Positions 18,563 through 25,235 of a stretch of 25,235 nt of DNA are shown in pieces. The stretch's first letter is position 1. Every line of letters begins with the position of its first letter. A model generated the notes under the pieces. It saw only the letters and a program-made list of their open reading frames with translations, searched no databases and had not been told where the DNA came from. The position numbers and the translations under genes were made by a program. Origin of the DNA: Hypsibius dujardini (lineage: Eukaryota > Tardigrada > Eutardigrada > Parachela > Hypsibiidae); NCBI GenBank assembly GCA_001579985.1, contig LRSR01001037.1:1-25235 (forward strand), written 5' to 3'.

Positions 18563-21500
18563 CTAAACACCAACAGTAGCGGTTAAGTCTTCATTCTCCA
18601 AGACTTGCGCACGAGACGGTCTCAGCCGGATGAGGCTTCCATGATCGGTTGTGAGCTGCAGATCACCAGCGAGGTAGATGTAGTGTTTCCGCATCCAGTC
18701 CAGCGGGAGGAACGGGTTCGGAACGGCGTCCCACTCCAGCGTTACCGCCTGGATTGCGCCCAGTGTCTGGTGTTTCGAGTGGAAATACAGACTGACTTCC
18801 GCTCCCGGTGTGAGGTCAATTATCCTAAACAAAAATCAATTGTGCTGATCAGAGTTTTAGTGCAAAGACCACTACTGTAACGACAAATAACACATAAGTC
18901 TGTACTCAGAGGTGATGGTGAGTTTTTCAGTGGCTCCTAGCGTTCCAACGATCCTAGCGGTCAATGTCCCTCTTTTCTAAAGAGTAGAAAAACAATTGTA
19001 CGGACTTTCGAATGTGGACGAAATTCTCGTCCAATACGAGAGCAGACTATTCAGTTCTGATCTTCTTCATTTATATCGAGTAATTGATTCCGGTTTGTTA
19101 TTTATGTCTAAGATCACATTTAAAAGATAGTTTTAGAATAATATTATAAAAATATGTAATGGCATTTATTATAATAATATTATTATTATATTTTAAGGAT
19201 ATTTATTACAATATTATTATAAGTCACGTGGAACTAACCGCTTGTGAGTTACTGTTCTCCGTCTTGCTTTGAAGGCGAAAATTCAACTTGAATCCCATGG
19301 CTGAATAAATATGAGATAAAAAATATAAATATTCGTCCACTTTCAGTTGCCTTGCGAGGTGAACTGTTGTCCTTACTAGAGAAGGGAATCCTGTCCGTTG
19401 CGGCACTGTAGAAGTTTCTCATCACGTTGCCACTCACGAGGTTCAGATTTGGGTAGTACCCGACGGAGGTCCTTGCCGAAGCATTGCTGAAGCAGTTACC
19501 CGCCAGGAACTATAACAGAAAACATAAGAAATTCAACTGAATACACGGTACGTGGGCGGTACGTCTACTGGTTAGTCATAATAATGGTGGCCCTGACAAT
19601 CGACCTATTGCTCCGCCCCTTGACTCCCAACAAATATTTGGCTTATGCAAATCGATTTAAAATTGAATTTGAAATAATTACAATTACAAATTTGGTTGTT
19701 TTGATACACACCGCTGAAAAGGGATCAATTACCAGCGTAACACTCTGATTGAGACCAATTTTGTTTTTCTGAAAACTAAGTTTTCTAATACGGTTTTAGA
19801 AAATATGATTCGCGGCAATAAAGCCTCCGTTCTGTCCGACAAAATTCAGGAAATTTCTTTTACGGCATTGCGACTGATCAATTGATTGATTGATTGATCA
19901 TGCTTTTTCTTCTAGGCATTAAACACAATTCTGATTACTCTAGCAGTCCGTACTGATAATGCCTTGCGTCTATTTTTAAATAAACACATCTACATCATAG
20001 TCTTTGAAATGTGTATTTTTCAGTTTTGTTTCATTTTCATTTTTAAACACTGTTCCGCCCTAAATTTATTTCAAATCAATTGGCATGAGCTAAGCTACTT
20101 TGGATGTCAGGGGGCGGAGCTATGGATAACTTTAGAATCGGGCCGCAATATGAACGCTGATTGCTGGTGCAGAGGAAATCTCCCTGAAAATGTCTTTATT
20201 GAACTGTCGCGAAACATTTTTTATAAAATTATGTTAGAGGGAACCTCCTTTTTAGGAAAAAATATTGGTCTCAATCTGATTGTCACACTCGTAATGGATT
20301 CCTTGTGAGTTACATATATTTATATAATAGGCAATATATTCGAAAATTGCCTATGAATACAGGCTTAGGCCTGAGAAATAGTGACGTAACAATCGGATTG
20401 AATTCGCCCATACTTTAAATAGTTCATCGTTATACAGCTGTGGCAAGATTTCTCAACGAAAAACGTTGATCGGAACACATGTTATTATGCCGGTGTTCCG
20501 ATTAACGTTTTTCGTTGAGAAATCGTGCCACAGCTGTACAACCTCACCTCGTTGTAGCTGCCACACTCGAACGCCAGGCTTGAGCTCTTTTCCCTTCCGA
20601 TACTCTCTGAAAGGTCACCGGTCCAATCAAAGAATATACACAATCACCTTTACAAATGACGTAAGAGGTCGAATCACAACACAAACGAATGCTGGGCTTT
20701 CCCATTGACAATTGTACATACCCAGAAACAGGAAGAACGCCCTCCAGTGGCTGCATGCTTTGTTTTGGTATTCTGTCATCCTCCAGATCGCGGATGCGTC
20801 TACACAATGTAAACTAATTCGAGTATCACAATCACATCATCGAGATCAGTTAAGTATACTAAATGATAAGGTAACTACATAAGATGCATAATTATATATC
20901 GGTGTGTGTATTAAAGCTCCACGAGCTTTACCGTAAGTGGTACTGTTGTACGCTGTCTGGGTGCCAAAAATGGTGGCGATTTGCCTGAAACAAAAGAGTA
21001 GAGAAGCAAATAGAATACAACGTAATGTTCATTACTATACAATTATGTGCTGATGGAAACAAATTGATTGGTCTTTCATTAGTCTCATTCTTCTCTGTAG
21101 ATTAGTCATGGATGTTTTCGTTGCACGACTTACCCAAGTGCACATCCTGGTTGTCTTGAGCCGCCATTGACGTAAATACCTTAGAAAAGTTCCTTATTTA
21201 GCAGTCATTGTTGAGAGTACGAGGACTGGTACTTATCCCGTTGGCCCGTTGTGTTTCATTGTCATTAAGACTGGGTTTCTCAAAAACCATCCAAATTTTA
21301 GCATGTTGTACTCACTGATATGGCCCATTTGTTGTAGGGAGCCCAGAGCAAATCCAGGGAAATTCTGAATGTGATGATACAAAGAAAAGGTCAATCTCAT
21401 GAAATAAAATGGTGAACACGGCACGAGAACCGGGTTCGGCAATACTTTTTGCGGCTCCTTTCGTGATCTCTGGCACGCCCACATCAATTGCGAGAACAGA

Positions 21501-24500
21501 TCAATGCTGATATTTCGAAAACAGCCGCTGATGAGCAGTTTTAAGTTTGCCTGGCTCATCATTGGGGGATTTAATATGACAGCTCTATGCTCCTCAACAT
21601 GCGAGCTTGTGAGAATTTGATCTGGCTTAGCCAATAGAATTTTCAGCCTGTTTGCTTACTGCATTACAAACCAAATCGCGGTGCTCTTGATCGGAGGACG
21701 TTTGCAAGGATTTCTGAAACATCACTTTCAAATTGTAACTCTTGGGCTTTCCGAAAACTATCGAAGTTTATTGTCTTATGGCTACTCTGATGTCCATGAC
21801 GTCATACCTTATACCCTTTCAGATTCGCATTTTTGGTGAAGAACTATTTATCAACTCTGAAGTAAAACTTCAAAGGGTAGCTTGCAACCAACAACTGAAC
21901 AACTGATTATGCAAACCATGCCATTGATTAGTCGATTGTTTTGTTTTGTTTTGCTTATTAACTAATTCTTAATTTAAAACAATCGACCAATCAATGGGAT
22001 GGTTTGCATAATCAGTTGTTCAGTTGTTGAAGGAGGAGGGGTGTATGAATCATACAAACTGTGATCTTGTTTCGCAAGCTCCGGATTAGCTTTTGGTATC
22101 AATAGGTAGGTTAAAGTCACAGCTATCAATTGATATTGTAAGACTTGTTCACTCTGGCGACGAAGCGCGCACCAACCCCTTGTCATGGTAGCGCAGTTGT
22201 CCACTCACTCATCGCCGCCCATTAAATCAACATTTTAAACATTATCTTGCAAATGTCCCAAGCAAAAGCCACTGTTTTTAAACTAATCGTGTTTATGGGA
22301 AACTGAACATTTCCTCGATGGGGCATTTTATCATTGTAGCTAAGATTGGGGTAACCTCGATAACTTTTGCTAGGCTGAGTGATATTAAAAGTTTTCCTCT
22401 AATCTAATAGCAGATTTGAATGGGCCATTCAATGATAACAAGCAGTGCAAGATAACTTGCACGCGACTGGGCAACTATGTAACCTCAAAACAATAACCGC
22501 CAAAAGTATTGCCGAACCTGGTAATTGCAGGTCCAGGGGACTGTAATTGCATACCTCTCCATCGGTGATAATGTTATCGACGACCGTGGCGTCAGTAGGG
22601 TCTAATCGGACGGCTGGCTCCGTATTCTCAAAGTACAATCCTATCAGTGATTCCAAGAGGTATGTTTGAGGCGTGAAAAGAGGTGTTTATTGACTCACTT
22701 TACAATCGGAAACAGAAAACAACTAGCTTACGAAACGAGAGAGAATTAATTTGGTCTTACTTCCGGGGTCGAGGCCGGTGATGCGGCCGACCTTGTCCAC
22801 CCGTTCTCCCGCATATGCCGCTGCATGCACCCCCAAACTGTGAAGGACAAATACGCGTGTAATCGTATATCATTGGATTGTGTGTTTTGTTCTGCTAAGA
22901 TTCCTTGTTTCTGTTCACAAAAGAGTGCCTATATAATTCCGTTTTTTCCCTCCTCAACTATTTTCCCTTGCGTCCCCTTTTTGTTTATTTTTATAAGGAA
23001 TACTTTAATACTGCTTTTGCAAAATAATTGAATACCGGTGTGCGATGAATCAATCAAGTTTGCAAAATAGGAACGTATATTTTTCGTTCACTAAGAGCAT
23101 TTATTTTTACATTCAATAAGAGCTCTTATGTTTTTCCTATATCCGTTTCCTTTTAAGACGCCACTGCAGGTGACTTCTAATAATGTCAACCGAAATTTGT
23201 AAGTGATGCCCAAGAAAAGGTTCTTCTATGATTTTATCCTCGAATTGGTGAAAAAGATGCAATGAATTGATGTGACCTCAAGAAAACTAAAATTCAACGC
23301 TACAGGTAGACTAGATTTTACTACATGTATTGCGGCTTTATACAGGATCGAACACTTGGCCTAACATAAGGATGTAAGTGTTACTTTTCCCAAACAATTC
23401 ATTACCCGTTACAAACATGAGATTTGATAAGGGCAAAGTGGCATGCCGCTTGCGTCAACCGTTTTCTGTACCTGTGACTGATAATGTGGATCCGCTGCGG
23501 ATTGTATCCGTGCTCATCCTTGAGGATGTTGATGAATTTCGCCACAAACGCCCCAGCAAGCCGGGTGTCCGCGACACTTTGTATGAACGGCAGCACTGTC
23601 GCTTCGTCTGAAAGGTAAAACAGGATCAATTAAAAGTAAGTAAATTTAACGCTTTAAAAATTCTCTTCCCATTTATATCTTTTATTTCTATTCCCAGACA
23701 ATAAAGTACCCCAGTTTAAACGAATGACGTTGACGTCTGCGTCCCGCAGGATAGCTGCCACCATGTCCTACGGAGAAATATCAGAATTAGACGGGAAGCG
23801 AAACTCGGAACCATCTCTCGGGAAACCAGGAAACTCCGCAGCCCTCACTTAGGATGATTTTCAGAGAGGAAACTCAGAATTTTTTCACTTCAAATTTTTC
23901 CATTCAATTTTGAGTGGGATAATATCAGAATTCTTTAAATTTAATTATTTCCTAAAATTGAAGTCTTTACAGTCAATATTGTATGAAATGGAATTTTCCA
24001 GTGTTTTCTCCACTTTGAAATTCAGCTAAAAATAAGTTTTGTGAGCCCGACCAATGAAATAAATGTTTAAAATCATTTTGATTATAGCTTAATTACAAAA
24101 ATATACAGCGGAGACATTCTGGCTTCCCCCTCTGAAAATTGTTTCAATTTAGCAGGCCATAGATCACGTACGCTCCACCACGGCCAGTCCCAGAGGTCGG
24201 TGAAGCCGTGAATTAAGATCGCCGTTGCCTTAGACAGGTCCAAATTCGTGCTACCAAAGGTTGACGGTTGGTATGGATCTAGCACTTGCGTTTGAATTGG
24301 GTTCAGGCGTGTGTTGAGATGCAGTTGGAAAGTGTCCAGCAGACTGCATTTTGGGACTGAGATGACAGGTCTAAAACAGAAGTAGAAGAGAGATCGTTAC
24401 TGCTTGAGCCATTATTGAGAACTTAGTATTGCAAGTTCTTGGTACTAGCATGGGTCGTTTAGGGTCCTAATAACGTGGAAACACGAACCCTCACGGTGGG

Positions 24501-24992
24501 GCTATTTTTTTCAAAATTCCAACCACAATTCCGCCTTCTATTCCTGTTTATTTTGAAAATTGTTGAGGTCTGGGTGGGAGGGCGGTTGGGGGGGAGGGCG
24601 GTTGGTTTCCCTCCTGGGATTTCGAAATATTTTTAAACACTTCGAAAATGTTTTGCAATTCCGGGGGGCCTTGGAAATGAAATCCCCACACCCTTAGATG
24701 TTTCCAAAGGATCAAGAACAAAAGGCCGAATTTTGGGTTCAATTTTGAAAAAATATGCATTTATTACCTTTGCCCACCCCCTGGCTCTATTACTATGGGT
24801 CCTAGTTCGGACTTGTAAGAACCATGAACAAGAAAGAGTCCCTGCTTTGTACTTGTACCTGTAGAGTGGATGGAAAAAGGGTGCATCGGAGCTGAAGCAG
24901 CCTAGGTCGCGGCAACACGACTCGATGGCTTGCGTCGTGCTCAGTACCGCGAAAAGAAGACCCATAACAAGGAGACACGTGAGGCGCACCAT
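18563..24992 (-). CDS. Pancreatic-type (GH1/PL family) secreted lipase with PLAT-like domain, 15 exons, 500 aa
   Basis: Predicted secreted acylglycerol or phospholipid hydrolase. Minus-strand exons, phase-consistent throughout: 24992-24859, 24370-24172, 23767-23710, 23607-23472, 22837-22761, 22640-22555, 21364-21316, 21179-21134, 20984-20932, 20799-20722, 20606-20548, 19509-19377, 19300-19239, 18976-18906, 18824-18563. Signal peptide at residues 1-22, then the family N-terminus CCRDLGCFSSDAPF. Also seen: ILIHGFTD, DVNVIRLNW, the nucleophile motif SHSLG with Ser 176 (family GHSLG), GLDPG with Asp 199, VRLDPTDA, a YVNGGSRQPGC segment and ACSHWRAF with His 297. The catalytic triad is therefore complete. 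The loop between the two lid cysteines is 35 residues, against 23 in human pancreatic lipase. The C-terminal region (about 370-500) matches the PLAT/beta-sandwich domain. Hairpins and a MITE lie in introns 6 and 11. Length is close to the family's 450-500. Confidence 0.9.
19718..20305. mobile_element. Non-autonomous inverted-repeat DNA transposon (MITE-like), copy B
   Basis: A 588-bp element in lipase intron 11. The left end AAAGGGATCAATTACC and right end GGATTCCTTG are diverged versions of the copy A ends, and arm complementarity runs for roughly 170 bp (for example GAGACCAATATTTTTTCC on both arms). Flanks read TGA on both sides (19715-19717 and 20306-20308). Homology to copy A extends past the ends, including shared TTCGCG and TTGATTGATTGATCA words. 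The interior encodes nothing recognisable. Confidence 0.7.
20433..20538. repeat. Near-perfect 46-bp-arm hairpin in lipase intron 11
   Basis: Arms 20433-20478 and 20493-20538 are reverse complements at 44 of 46 positions with a 14-nt loop (20479-20492). On the transcribed minus strand the hairpin begins 10 bases past the end of lipase exon 11, so it overlaps the 5' splice-site neighbourhood. Confidence 0.93.
21890..22028. repeat. Near-perfect 53-bp-arm hairpin in lipase intron 6
   Basis: Arms 21890-21942 and 21976-22028 are reverse complements at 51 of 53 positions with a 33-nt AT-rich loop containing TTTTG repeats. The low divergence between arms suggests a recent origin or maintained pairing. 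It lies mid-intron (22554-21365). Confidence 0.93.
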
Positions 24993-25235
24993 GATAGGAC
25001 TATATATCCGTGGAAAACTTTATTTTACAACGTTGAGACTTTTAGCTGAAAAGGAACTCACACTCGTAGATGAATTTCTAAGTTGGCAGCTTTCAAAAGG
25101 AAATGACAATTAATGTGCGTTTACTTCATAGCGCTAAGCTGCAGAATTTATACTGTAATACGCCAACAGAACTTGTCCGAAATAAAGGATTTGAAGGTCA
25201 AGGTTGCGATGGCTGATAATGACATAACAACGAAG
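24993..25235. other. Upstream region of the lipase gene
   Basis: 243 bp upstream of the lipase ATG on the minus strand. It contains TGAAGGTCA at 25192-25200 on the plus strand, which matches the extended half-site (TNAAGGTCA) bound by ERR-type receptors. No exon seen. Confidence 0.35.

Noticed and set aside
19964-20308. 114-residue plus-strand frame inside the second transposon copy
   Set aside because: Spans the element's terminal arm and ends at its border; no transposase motif.
21233-21634. 133-residue minus-strand frame in the lipase region treated as one exon
   Set aside because: Only 21364-21316 fits the lipase alignment and phase; the rest is intron read-through.
25001-25007. TATATAT as a TATA box for the lipase
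   Set aside because: It lies only about 10-15 bp upstream of the ATG, so transcription would start inside the coding region.
1-25235. tRNA, rRNA, CRISPR arrays, bacterial operons or viral genes
   Set aside because: No cloverleaf, rRNA core, spacer-repeat array, ribosome-binding-site pattern or viral replication gene was recognised; the split genes are animal-type.

Overview
The window is eukaryotic. Every convincing gene is split by GT-AG introns. Many introns are only 64-107 bp. Exons are GC-rich and sit in AT-rich, microsatellite-loaded introns and spacers. The gene set is a TMC channel, a gustatory-receptor-like 7-TM protein, a CAP/SCP secreted protein, a steroid-type nuclear receptor and a pancreatic-type lipase. 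This points to an invertebrate animal, most likely an ecdysozoan. A tardigrade or other panarthropod would fit, but the species cannot be fixed from sequence alone. All exon models were built by hand by matching splice sites, reading phase and family motifs. There is no transcript support.

Layout. (1) 98-409, minus: the first two exons of a membrane protein that runs off the left edge. (2) 1610-9273, minus: a complete 12-exon TMC channel gene (855 aa model). (3) 5103-7336, plus: a complete 6-exon CAP-domain secreted-protein gene (305 aa) lying wholly inside the 3.6-kb third intron of TMC on the opposite strand. (4) 10661-13894, plus: a 4-exon nuclear receptor (383 aa) with an ERR/FTZ-F1-like DNA-binding domain, an RGGR extension and no recognisable ligand-binding domain. 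(5) 15557-17540, plus: a 5-exon gustatory-receptor-like 7-TM gene (444 aa). (6) 18563-24992, minus: a complete 15-exon pancreatic-type lipase (500 aa) with catalytic Ser, Asp and His present and a C-terminal PLAT-like domain, convergent with gene 5. The genes share no obvious pathway, and I see no operon.

Non-genic structure is rich. (CAGA/CTGT)n arrays, pure to heavily decayed, occupy introns and spacers, with CAGA on the sense strand in most transcribed copies. Two copies of an apparently non-autonomous DNA transposon (5588-5959 and 19718-20305) share long terminal inverted repeats and appear to be flanked by 3-bp duplications of the form TNA. Near-perfect hairpins lie in two lipase introns and a looser one in the spacer at 14.5 kb. 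A 70-bp compound minisatellite fills the last CAP intron.

The most unusual items are the receptor with a DNA-binding domain but no ligand-binding domain, the transposon family, one copy of which ends 21 bp before a splice acceptor, and the antisense nested CAP gene.
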